Shown here: one piece after another, positions 11,756 through 21,440 of the stretch
Layout: each line of letters begins with the position of its first letter
How positions within the stretch are numbered: position 1 is the stretch's first letter
Origin: Vicugna pacos
Taxonomy: Eukaryota; Chordata; Mammalia; Artiodactyla; Camelidae
Direction: 5' to 3'
Length of the DNA stretch: 64,000 nucleotides
Assembly: GCF_048564905.1 (NCBI RefSeq)
Contig: NC_132989.1
Span: 9,345,257-9,409,256, forward strand
Made by a program: the position numbers and the translations under genes
The notes under the pieces: generated by a model
What the model was told of the DNA's origin: nothing
Seen by the model: the letters and a program-made list of their open reading frames with translations, nothing else
Database searches by the model: none

Positions 11756-11784
11756 GATCAGAGCAGATAAGGAGCCCTTCACCT

Positions 11785-12130
11785 GCCATTCTCCAGCACA
11801 GCTGCAAACCTCTGTTCATGCTGTATCTCTAGCCTGTAGGCTCTTTGGCTATAAAAATTCTGTTTATTCTTCAAGGCTCAGATGAGATACAGATTCTGCT
11901 ATTAAACTTTCCCCCATGGCCAGTCAGATTTCATTTTTCCCTCTGTTTCTACAGCAGTTGTTGGCACTTCCGTTCATCACTTACTTAACTCTGCTTTGTA
12001 TTAGGGTGGGTTATGTATCTGCGTGTTTTACCCACAAGAGGGCAGACCTGTCCTCATGTCATTATTTCCTTCCCTGAGTCAACTTGAACAAGCAGATTCT
12101 CTCCTAATACTTACTTTGAAATTCACAAAA
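11785..12130 (+). mobile_element. Probable L2 fragment
   Basis: TTCTTCAAGGCTCAGATGAG, AACTTTCCCCCATGGCCAGT and GGCACTTCCGTTCATCACTT follow the order of the L2 3' region in sense. It is diverged. Confidence 0.5.
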
Positions 12131-12204
12131 GAGACTTCACAAAAGGACGGGTGGTTGGCCCTTGGGATGGCGTTCAACTGTTTGTTTCAGAAACCTGTCC
12201 AAAG

Positions 12205-12640
12205 TGCTTAACCAAATGAGGGTTTATCTTTCTCACATAGAAAGTCATGAGGTGGGGCTAGTGCTGCTGTTCAAGGATGTCTTCAAGAACAGAGGCTCCT
12301 TCTCTGATCCTGTTCTACCATCCTTAGTGTGTGGCTCTCAACCTCAGGGTTACAAAATGGCAGAGCCACCTCGGGTCGTCGTATCTGCATCCCAGCCAAG
12401 AGAGAGTGAGAGCTCAGGATGAAAGGACCCAGCGTCCAGTCACTTTTAAGGAGGTCCTCAGGCAGCACCACCAGTGACTTACGTTAGTCTCGTTGGTGGG
12501 GACTGGGTCACGTGACTACCTTTAGCGGCAATGGAGGATGGGAGATTGAGTATTTAACTGGGTATTTCTTTGACAAAACAAAATCAGGGTTCTGTTAACA
12601 AGGGAAGAGGGAGATGAGTATTGGGTAGGCAATAAGCAGA
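12205..12640. repeat. Ancient interspersed repeat, family unassigned
   Basis: TTTATCTTTCTCACATAGAA, AAGGATGTCTTCAAGAACAG, CCATCCTTAGTGTGTGGCTC, GGGACTGGGTCACGTGACTA, and GGGAGATGAGTATTGGGTAG reproduce the order of a familiar old mammalian repeat that I cannot name. It could be LTR-derived. Overlapping frames of 62-86 codons on both strands are incidental. Confidence 0.5.
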
Positions 12641-13646
12641 GGCAGATTGTTCATCCTGTTTTGTTGTTGCTGAAAATAAACTGGACAGTCTGAGGAGAAA
12701 GGACACGGAGAAGGCTCACGGGATGAAATAAGCATTGTCCAAGCCTGAGGCGGGTGGGTGCCAGAGTTGCTCTGGGAACTCCGGCAGCACGAATTCTCTG
12801 GATGGCACTGTCATTATCTGACTGAGTTTTAAACCAGGCTCCCAGCTGCTTTGTTCTAAGCTTCAGATTCCTGGGATGGGGAATTGGATGGGCTCAGCTG
12901 AAGCCCCTGGTGTCCCTCACTCTGCTTCATCTGGGTGACAGGATCACAGGGCGTAGAGATGGCCTTTGGGCTCTGCCTACCCCTGGGTATTAGAATTTGT
13001 TCCTAAAGAAAAGTGATTTCTGAGGGCTAGGCAGCTACCATGATTGGTTTGGTGTAGAAAAATTTAACCCAAGATCTGGAAAGCAATTTTTGCCAGGACC
13101 TAGGGCTGCAAATTTCAGACCTCATCTAAGGGAATTTTCACTCCTTCCCAACGAGCTGGCTGTGTGTTGGAAGGATGTTTATATATCTGGCGATAGATAA
13201 GTAGGTTTTTTTGACACATAAAGCTGTCAAACAAGCTGGAGATTTATTTATATTTTAAACCAGGTAGAATTGAGTTGAAGCTAGCAAGGAAAACACCAGG
13301 TCTCATGGACGGCCGGTAGGTGAGAATTCTAGTCTGATGGGCTTTGTACCTAAAACTCATGTTAGTGACAAAATACTCTTTTTTATCTTGATGAATTCTG
13401 GTTGTCATTTCAGAGTATACCTGGGAGGCGGAGACAGGGCTAAACATTCTTCTACTGTATCAGCTTTTTCCCTTCAAGGACTTAAAGATGAAAATGCCTT
13501 CTGGTAAAAATTCTATTCGTTTCTTGATTAGCACTCTGCTCATTTTTACACCTTGCGGTTTGGGAAGTAGATGGTAGGAAGAAACGTCTTGCCATTTTTT
13601 TCCTTGCTACTTGGGTCCTTTTAGCTTTTGTTAAATGGCGTCTAGC
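12641..13646. other. Unassigned DNA
   Basis: No recognised repeat or exon. A 67-codon minus frame at 13244-13447 has no signature. Confidence 0.45.
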
Positions 13647-13647
13647 G

Positions 13648-13770
13648 TCATGATGAGCAGCATGAGATTAGGAGTCTGACAGATCTGGGTTTGAGGCCTC
13701 GCCTCCCTGCTCACTGGCAATATGATCATGGGCTAATGAAGCCACTGACCTTTGGCCACATCGGGAGTGA
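13648..13770 (+). mobile_element. MIR fragment
   Basis: AGATTAGGAGTCTGACAGAT, TGGGTTTGAGGCCTC, CTCACTGGCAATATGATCAT and GGGCTAATGAAGCCACTGAC follow the MIR order up to the point where the tail is lost. Confidence 0.65.
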
Positions 13771-13913
13771 CAGATGTTTTGCGGGGTTATTCTTGCTGGT
13801 GTGTTTCCTTGCGTGTGTTGGTATGTGCATATTGTATCTGTAATACCTTTGTCTTGCTTTTATTATTTACCATTGTATCTTGGAAGTCTTCCTGCCCATA
13901 TAAGTTGCCATAA

Positions 13914-14046
13914 TCTTTTTTCTCCTTTTTCTTTTGGAGGGGGGTGTAATGAGGTTGGTATTTATTCTAATGGAGGTACTGGGGATTGAACCCAGAACCT
14001 CGAGCATACCAAGCATGTGCACTCTACCGCTCGGCTATACCCTCCC
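13914..14046 (-). mobile_element. Vic-1 SINE (camelid, tRNA-derived)
   Basis: The reverse strand begins GGGAGGGTATAGC, continues with the box A and box B regions of an alanine-tRNA-like head, and ends in an A-rich tail (T-rich on plus). The plus strand shows GGAGGTACTGGGGATTGAAC with CAGAACCTCGAGCATACC. Pol III promoter boxes are recognisable but diverged. It lies just beside an old L1M block. Confidence 0.92.
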
Positions 14047-14824
14047 CATCCCAAGTCGGCTTAACCTTTTTAATGGCTGCACGATATTACAGTATATGAT
14101 TGTGCTGTCCTGTGCATAACTCATTCCTCATTAGTGAATGTTCAGGTTGTTTCCGATTTTTTGTTAGAAATCATACTGCAGCCTTGGCTATTCGTCTTTA
14201 CACGTGTGAGGACATACATAGTGGGATAAATTGCTTGAATTATATAATGGCTACAACGAAGGGCCTGAGAATGTTAGATTGTTAGGGTTGTAGCCAAACT
14301 GTCCCCCAAAAAGACTGTCCCAGTTGACACTTGCACGAGCAATCACATAGGAAAGCCTGTTTCTTATACCCTTACCAACACTTTGTTTTCAGAACTTTTT
14401 AGTATCTGTTAATAGAACAAAATGATAGTTCACAGTTTTAAATGAAATTTATTTGGTTTTGACTGTGCATTTGTGCATTTGTTTAAAAGCCCATTTGCAT
14501 TTTTTTTTTCCTGCCAAGTGCCTATCCATGCTACTTCCACTTTCGGAGGAGTGAGCCTCTTCTTCTGACACTGGTTTTGAGGAACTTTGTGTGCACGGAG
14601 GAGTTTCTCTGTACTGTCACGTGTTTCCTTACCAGCTTTGTCTTTTTATTGTATATGGTTTTGGAATTTTTATGTACTCATAGCTATTCATCTTTTCCTT
14701 TGAGGCTTTTGGGTGATATATTTTGCTTTAGCTTTGCCCACTCTGATGTTATTTTTTTTTAATGCAATGTTTTCTTTGACTTACACAATTTTATTTTTTT
14801 CACCTTTTGATCCACTGGATTTTT

Positions 14825-15002
14825 TTTAAATTTTTATTGTTTTTGTGGGTTTTTTAAAGCTGTTTAGGGGGAGCAAATAGGTTTATTAATTTTTTTAAAT
14901 TTACTTTTTACTTTTTTTTTTTTTTAACACAAACCCTGGGGATTGAACCCAGGACCTCATGCATGCTAAGCACGTGCTCTACAGCTGAGCTACACCGTCC
15001 CC
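14825..15002 (-). mobile_element. Vic-1 SINE inserted in old L1
   Basis: CTGGGGATTGAACCCAGGAC, CTCATGCATGCTAAGCACGT and GCTCTACAGCTGAGCTACAC mark a minus-strand Vic-1. Its long T-rich tail side includes a 20-nt-scale T tract and GGGGGAGCAAATAGGTTTAT. Old L1 sequence continues on both sides, so the SINE is the younger insertion. Confidence 0.92.
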
Positions 15003-15139
15003 TGGTAGAATCCATTTTGGTAAAAGAATGCATTTATATTTTACCCCAGTGTCTTGCCAGTTGTCCCATCAACATTTATTGAACAATTCATAATTTTCTT
15101 ACTGCTTTTAAATGCGACTTTTTATCATGTAAGGAATTC

Positions 15140-15166
15140 TGTGTGTGTGTGTGTGTGTGTTGTGTA
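15140..15166. repeat. (TG)n microsatellite
   Basis: About ten TG units lie within the old L1 block. Confidence 0.95.
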
Positions 15167-15659
15167 TAGGATGGTAGGGTACCTTGGACTTTAAGTTCTA
15201 TTCCATTGTTACATCTGTTTTTTCCTGCAAAAGACAGCATGAAAGTTACCTGTACTGGCTGGTCTTGATCCCAAGTTTACACTTTAAATTTTGTTGACAG
15301 CCTGAGTTTAAGAAAAGACATTAAAGCTGCTTTGTTTGATTATTTTTTGTGAGTCTCTGGTCATTATGTATCAAATCCATAAGCAATGGGCTTGTTTGAC
15401 AGATTGAGTGTTTGACCTGGCAGATGAAGTAAGGCAGGTAACACAGAGGGAAGAAGAACATTTTGCTTCCAAATAACTGCTCACTATTTTCTAATAATAA
15501 AATACCCTGGAGCATTGAAAAATGACGAGCACATGACAGGAAAGGGATTTATGACGATCGGTGAGTGTCATGGACTCAGGACAGTTGTCCATCATTCACA
15601 ATGTGCTTTGCTAATCCAGATCAAGGCCCGTTTTTCACTCCGTGACATTAACGTCTTAG

Positions 15660-15955
15660 AAACTACCTTGCTGGCATTGTCATTCCTCAGGGCCTTTGCA
15701 CGTGTGGTTGAGCCCTGTCTGTAATGCGCTTTTCCCAGATAGTGGTCCCTTCCTGTTCTTCAGGCTTCTGCCCAAATGTCATCATATCACAGAGGTCTTT
15801 CCCAATCGGACTACCTGAAATGTATTCTTAGCTTGTGTTCTTTTTCTTCAAAGAACACATTACTTCCTGACATACTTACTCTGGCCTCCCCGTGAGCGTG
15901 GCACATAGACAGCCTGACACAGGCTCACCGAGATACTTGGGGAATGAGCAAATAC
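15660..15955 (+). mobile_element. L2 LINE, 3' region
   Basis: Sense L2: TCCTCAGGGCCTTTGCACGT, GTCTGTAATGCGCTTTTCCC, TTCTTCAGGCTTCTGCCCAA, ATGTCATCATATCACAGAGG, TCTTTCCCAATCGGACTACC, and CTGGCCTCCCCGTGAG. The order matches the L2 3' end. Confidence 0.82.
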
Positions 15956-16521
15956 GCGTTGTCGTCTTCTGATCTTGACTACTTACTGCTAGTGTGCAAC
16001 TGAGAAGTTACTGGAATGGAAAGGGGATTGAAATTCCTTCATTTTAAACCAAAATACTGGATTACATCTTCCTGCGTCCCTCTGTCTCAGATAAGTGTGA
16101 CCCAGGCATTGAGTCCCGAGAAAGTTAACTCTGCTCTGCTGGGTGTTTGTATCTGTTAAAGAGAGGTTGTTATGTCCAGAAGAGGGAGAGCCGGACTAGG
16201 AAGCACAGAGAGCCATGACCACAACCACTTGGAAAGCCAGCAGCTGACAGCCAGCTCTCAGCTTTCCTGCACACGTGTCCAAAGCCACGCACATGGAAAC
16301 CGGCACATTTTTCATAGTACATGAGCGCCGCACATCAGCAAACCCCAGTCTCTACTTGTCCGAACCTACAGCAGTTTGTTATTTGTCCACTGGTACAGTA
16401 GAGGAGGATGAGAAATACAGAGCGCATTTCATGAATCATACTTGGATATTGCTTTTTAATCATTCAGAATCTCTGCTTTCCTGGAAACTTCTAAATAAGA
16501 AGGATTTGGAGGGAGGGAGGG

Positions 16522-16640
16522 AGGGAGGGTACAGCTCAGTGGTAAAGTGCATGCCTAGCTTGCACAAAGTCCTGGGTTCAATCCCTAGTACCTCTGTTAA
16601 AAATAAATAAATAAAAACATAATTATTTTTTTAAAAAAGG
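16522..16640 (+). mobile_element. Vic-1 SINE, the only plus-strand copy
   Basis: GGAGGGTACAGCTCAGTGGT begins the tRNA-like head (box A CAGCTCAGTGG), then GTCCTGGGTTCAATCCCTAG (box B), TACCTCTGTT, and an A-rich tail AAAATAAATAAATAAAAA. A (GGGA)n stretch sits directly upstream. The other six copies in this window are antisense. Confidence 0.93.
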
Positions 16641-17529
16641 ATCTGGGGTGAAAATTTACTTGTAAGTAGTGGTTAGGGGCTTGTCTTAAGGCTGTGTTTG
16701 TGAAGCAAGATTGAAAGTTAATTTCGGAGTGATGATTGAGAAAGACTTCAGCATCTGCAGACCCCGTTGTCCCGCTGGACCCCTGGCTGGGAGAGATGGA
16801 TGAGGGGAGTCACAGAACGGGAAGTCTCATAGTTCAGAGCCTCCAAGCCCATGCATTGTGCTCCCAGGTGACTGCCTATGTAGTTTGATGTTTTCTGAAT
16901 TCTCAGAGCCTCAGGTGGGGTCTCCTCTGGCCTCCAGAAGTGCACTTTGCACATTCTTCTGCAATAATTGCCTTAGTTACAGCGTTTCAAGGTGCAAGGG
17001 AAATTCTTCCTCTTGTTGCAAAGAAAGGAAGCTTTATGGACACCTTCAAAGTCCTCATGGGACCTAGGGGCAGTGACCCACAAGTGTGCTTTACAAGGCA
17101 CCGGGAACAGGAGTGCAGGGGCATGAATAGAAATCAGGTAGCCGTTCTTTGTAGCTCTCTGGGGGCTTCACCGACTCTCATCTTCCCTCTGCACAGCCCC
17201 CATGCGCTCCCTCTTGGCCAGCCAGCTTTCTGTGCCTCTCAATTGCACATGGTGACATGGTGCAAAATGGCATCTCAGTTCCCGAGCTTACACGTCCAGC
17301 ACCAGGAAAAATTAATGGGTAGATTGTAATTTAATTCTGACCTCATGAAAGAGACATCTGATTAGACCATCTTGGGTTCATCCTAGTTGGCCTTGCCTGG
17401 AGGCTTGAGGTCAAGCAGAAGAAGAACTTTCCTGGGTTTACACCCCTATGAGGAGCCTTCTCCAGGGAGGAAGCCATTGGCTGGGCAGACACCCCGAAGC
17501 TGGCATTACAACCAGCGATATGCTTGCTT

Positions 17530-17663
17530 GCTTGCTTTATTTATTTATTTATTTTATAGTAGAGGGGAGGCAATTAGGTTTTATTTCTTTACTTTAATGG
17601 AGGTACTGGGGATTGAACCCAGGATCTTACACATTCTAGGCACTCAGTCTGTCACTCCTCCCC
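17530..17663 (-). mobile_element. Vic-1 SINE
   Basis: A (TTTA)n tail side is followed by GAGGGGAGGCAATTAGGTTT, GGAGGTACTGGGGATTGAAC, CCAGGATCTTACACATTCTA and TCACTCCTCCCC. The tRNA-like head is more diverged than in other copies. A short (TGCT)n run precedes it. Confidence 0.9.
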
Positions 17664-18239
17664 AACATATTTAGGTATGTGGATATTCACTCTTTCAGGA
17701 ATATTTTGAGGAAAGGGACTCAACTGTGTTCATTATTATCCCCCCCCAGCAACTAGTAGAATATTGATTTTAACTGAAAAAATTAGGCAGATTATTCTCA
17801 ATATTGTAAGAGCTGACAGCACAGAGCAACAGGCTCAAGGGAGGTGCTGAATGTCTCTGAGCTGTGAGGGCCAGAGCAGACGGACACGCTTGTGTTGTGT
17901 TCCAACACACGTATCATTACATACCACACTGAGCTCACTTGTGGCTGCTTTGGGTCATTACTTCCCCTGCCTGTGTAATTTTATTTTTGACGGTATTGCA
18001 TTTCTTAACTTTCATCTTCCTCCCTTTCAGAAAGTGAAAGTCTCCCTATTCCTCAGACTAAACTCCCCATTCCTCAGACTTAACAGCAAGTAAGTCTCCT
18101 GTCTGTCTGCCCAGAAATCTCACACACGCCCCTGTGGGTGTACCTGTATCTTATTTTTCTCCACATAACTATATTGCTTGCTAATCTTTCCATGTCCACA
18201 GACATCTTTCTCACTTTTCCCAACAGTTCAGTATGAAAA

Positions 18240-19140
18240 GAAATTAAACATGCAGGAAGGTTAAAGAAATGTGACCCACTACATAAATTCCATCATTAAC
18301 ATTTTACTTCACTATCACACATCCATCCCTCTGTCTCACAGTCCATTTTATTTTTTGATACATTTAAAGTGGCAGACAGTGATTCACTTACCCCTGAATA
18401 CTTCCTATGAGTATCATTAACTAGAGTTCAACATTGGCCTCCATTTTTCCTGTGGGGAGATAAGTTTTACATAAAAGGAAATTCACAAACCTTAAGTGTA
18501 ACATGCGATGAGTTTTGATACATGCACCCGCCTTTGTGACTCAAATCCCTATCAAGAAATAGGAAATTATGTAAGTCTTCTTTCAACTCAGTATGATGTG
18601 TTAGAGATTCATCCATGCTGTTGAGGGTAGCAGTAGCCTGCTTTTTGTTTTACTTCTTTATTGTTTTTACAGTTGCTGAGTAGTACTACATTGTATGACT
18701 ACACCACAGTTTGCTCACCCATTTTCCTATTTGTAGGCTCTTGGACTTAACAATTTTTGGCAATTGTGAGTGAATCTGTTATAAACATACTTGCATAGGT
18801 TTTTTGTTTTTTGTTTTTGTTTTTTTGAGAGGGAGTGTTTTATTTCTCTTGGGAAAACACTGAGAGTTAGAATGGTTGGATCACAGGTAGGCAGCTTTTA
18901 AAAAGTGACGTGCATTGCCTTATACGGATAAACCATAATTCAGTCATTCTCCTGTTGATGGACATTGAGTGTTTCTATTTTTTTTTTCTTTTGCAATTAT
19001 ATGATTGTTATAGCAAATCCCTTTCTGTGTCTGTTTTTCCTTTCTTGACAAAGTGAATCCACAGGTAAATTACTAGCACTGGAATGACTGAGAGTTGAAC
19101 TTCACTTTAAATGACAGTCTGCTGAGAAGCTGCACTGAGG
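18240..19140 (-). mobile_element. Old L1 (L1M) 3' end pieces
   Basis: Antisense L1M 3' UTR and ORF2 tail. TGAGTTTTGATACATGCACC, TTCATCCATGCTGTTGAGGG, GCTGAGTAGTACTACATTGT and GGCAATTGTGAGTGAATCTG are landmarks. A second piece with CATTCTCCTGTTGATGGACA follows from about 18911. No frame survives. Confidence 0.7.
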
Positions 19141-19145
19141 CCCTG

Positions 19146-19300
19146 CAGCTCGGAACGTGGTCCTTGCCGCAGCGGTCGCAGCCTCACCTGGGAACTTAGT
19201 AGAAATGCAGGCTTTTAAACCCCCCTCCAGACCTACTGAATCAGAATCTGCATTTGAACCAGATTCTCAGGGGAGTCCTAATGCACTCCCTAAATGGAAG
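19146..19300 (+). mobile_element. MER5A-type hAT-Charlie MITE
   Basis: CAGCCTCACCTGGGAACTTA, GTAGAAATGCAGGC, CCAGACCTACTGAATCAGAA, TCTGCATTTGAACCAGATTC and TAATGCACTCCCTAAATGG match MER5A in order and length. The terminal inverted repeat is degraded. Confidence 0.85.
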
Positions 19301-19759
19301 AAAATTGGAGGTAGGAGAGCTTCATTTTTGCTCAAAATACTTAATTAGCTCTCTAGTAGCTTTTCCTGGAAGGTGTGGGACTTCAAGTGGTTGAGGGTGG
19401 TTTTTACATAAAGGCAAAGCCATCGAGTCGTGAACAAATTTTACAGTGAGTCAAGAAGCATAAGATCGTAGATGCTCAGGATGGAATAAGACCTTCAAGG
19501 TGATTTATTTTAGTGGCTTTCTGTGTTCTTCGTGAGGCCTTATTTCCACAGTGCCTTCCAGCTGCGCTGAGGGCTGAGGGCTGACTGGGGAGGGCTCTGG
19601 AGTCAGTCCCTCACCATGGAATCATTTTCACAAATTCTGTTTTGATACTGGAAAATTCCAGCAATATTCATCCTAAATACATAAACTTCTAGTTTGAAGA
19701 ATTAAAAACCTACAGAAGAGTCTTAATTTAATTTAATTTAATTTAAAAGAATTTAAATT
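19301..19759. other. Unassigned DNA with a (TTTAA)n run
   Basis: No recognised element except a short AATTT/TTTAA array near 19725-19760. Confidence 0.5.
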
Positions 19760-20155
19760 TTAATTTATACAGTGTTATTTTGAAACTATATAATAATTTA
19801 CCTAATATTGATGCACACAATGACCATCCATATGCCTTTTATGTACTTTTACAAATTATTAGCATTCTGCTCCCTCTCTTTCCATATACACACTCAGCCA
19901 CACACTTATTTATGGGTGCATTTTGTTGCGCTTTTGTTGGTTGAACTACTTGAAAGCATTTACCCCTAAATATTTCAGCACACGTCGCCTAAGAGTTTTT
20001 TTTTTCCTTACAGAGCCCCGACAGTATTACTACATCAAAGAAGTTCCACATCAATACCGCATATGCAAAATCAAACGTCTCTAATTGTCCAAGCACTGCC
20101 TTTTGTATCTGTGGTTTGTTTCCTACAGATCCAAAAAAGAATCACAATTAACATG
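19760..20155 (-). mobile_element. Probable old L1 3' UTR
   Basis: TTTACCCCTAAATATTTCAG, AAAGAAGTTCCACATCAATA and TCTAATTGTCCAAGCACTGC match the antisense 3' end of old L1M/L1ME subfamilies, where 'ctgatacatttaccccaa' and 'tcaatatgc' phrases occur. Confidence 0.5.
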
Positions 20156-20157
20156 TT

Positions 20158-20345
20158 ACCCTAAAACTTCGTGGCTTAGGCAAAATTTTGTCACCTCACA
20201 GTTTCTGTGGGTCAGGAAATCTGGGCAGGCTTAACTGCATCCTCTGCTTCAGGGTCTGTTTCAGGCCACAATCTAGGTATCCGGGGAGGTTCTGGTCATC
20301 TCAAGGCTCGTGTCACGCAGGTGGTCGTTGGCAGGATTCAGCTGT
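20158..20345. repeat. Ancient repeat, LTR-like, family unassigned
   Basis: CTAAAACTTCGTGGCTTAGG, CACAGTTTCTGTGGGTCAGG and GGCTCGTGTCACGCAG follow the order of a common old mammalian LTR-like repeat. The subfamily is not assigned. Confidence 0.45.
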
Positions 20346-20359
20346 GTGGTGAATTCAGT

Positions 20360-21045
20360 AGGCTGCCTTTTCGTTTTGTTGAGGTTTCCTTTGTTGTGCA
20401 GAAGCTTTTTAGTTCGATGTAGTCCCACTTGCTTATTTGTTGTTGCCTTTGTTTTTGGTGTCTGATCCCAAAAGTCTTCGCCTGGACTTACGGCAAAGAG
20501 CTTAACCTATGTTGTGTTATAGGAGTTTTATGGTTTCAGATTTTAAATTCAAGTCTTTAACCCATTTTGAGGTCATGTTTGTGTATCGGGTAAAGTCGTG
20601 GTCCAGTTTGATTCTTTTGCGTGTAGCTGTTCAGTTTTCCCATCATCATTTTATTGAAGAGATTGTCCTTTTCTCATTGTAAAGTTGACCCTTGAAAAAC
20701 AGGGGTTTTTGGACTGCATGGGTCCACTTATATGTGAATTTTTTTCAGTAAACACACAGTCAGCTCTGTGTCTGCAGGTTCTGCAGCCGTGGAATCAGCC
20801 AACCTGCAAACTGATCACATGACCTGTGGTTGATTGGATCCAAGGTTGTAGACCCCGTGGATGTGGAGGGCTGACTGTGGGACTTGAGCATCCACAGATT
20901 TTGATATCCGTGGTAGGTCCTGGAACCAACCCCCAACAGATACCTAGAGAGAGGTATCTGTTGTATATTCTTGGCTCCTTGTAGATTATTTGACTGTATA
21001 TGTGTGGGTTTATTTCTGTACTCTCTATTCTGGTAAGTTTTTCCT
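20360..21045 (-). mobile_element. Old L1 ORF2 fragment split by a MER2
   Basis: Antisense L1. GTTGTGCAGAAGCTTTTTAG, CTTTAACCCATTTTGAGGTC and TTTTATTGAAGAGATTGTCC precede the break. TGTATATTCTTGGCTCCTTG, TATGTGTGGGTTTATTTCTG and TACTCTCTATTCTG follow it in correct L1 order. The intervening 282 bp is a Tigger-type MER2. Confidence 0.85.
20682..20963 (+). mobile_element. MER2 (TcMar-Tigger DNA transposon)
   Basis: AGTTGACCCTTGAAAAACAG, TGCATGGGTCCACTTATATG, GTGTCTGCAGGTTCTGCAGC, GGGACTTGAGCATCCACAGA and GGTCCTGGAACCAACCCCCA are MER2 landmarks from end to end. A TA dinucleotide flanks each side (20680-20681 and 20964-20965), as expected for Tigger target duplication. L1 sequence resumes in register on either side. 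Confidence 0.85.
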
Positions 21046-21440
21046 TGTGAGTCAGTATGAAAATCTTTTTCTTCTAATAGGTAAATCAAGTCTTTTTTAT
21101 ATTTACTGACATGACTGTTAAGTTTGGCATCAAATATATTATTTTGACATATTTACTGTGTATTTTTCGATGTGATCTTTTCTCTCAAATTCCTTGTTTT
21201 TGTTTTGGAAGGTATATATTTTGTACTATTGGTTATCTTTATACTAATTCCTCTCAGCACCCACCTGTCTCCTCTGAGGTAATGATTATTATACTTTTTC
21301 TTCTTCTCTTCTTTTCTTTTTAAAAATTGTAATATTTCTACCTTGACAGAACAGTTAACATTCATGTACTTTCCTTCTACACTTAGCCACTTTGTTTTAG
21401 TCTCAGATCTAAAATTAAGTATATTTTTCATCTGTAAATA
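21046..21440 (-). mobile_element. Possible old L1 inter-ORF region
   Basis: T-rich sequence including TTCTAATAGGTAAATCAAGT and GGTTATCTTTATACTAATTC loosely resembles the antisense start of ORF2 and inter-ORF region of old L1. Weak. Confidence 0.35.

Larger units (their letters stand above)
14060..15230 (-). mobile_element. Old L1 (L1M) ORF2 3' region, split by a Vic-1
   Basis: Antisense old L1. Plus-strand landmarks are TTTTTAATGGCTGCACGATA, CTCATTAGTGAATGTTCAGG, AACTGTCCCCCAAAAAGACT, and, after the SINE, CCAGTTGTCCCATCAACATT and TTCTATTCCATTGTTACATC. The coding sense is wholly decayed. Vic-1 at about 14825-15002 interrupts it. Confidence 0.75.

Noticed and set aside
13914-14046. tRNA gene, from box A and box B of a tRNA-like head
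   Set aside because: The copies are SINEs: T/A-rich tails, several diverged copies in the window, and no intact cloverleaf.
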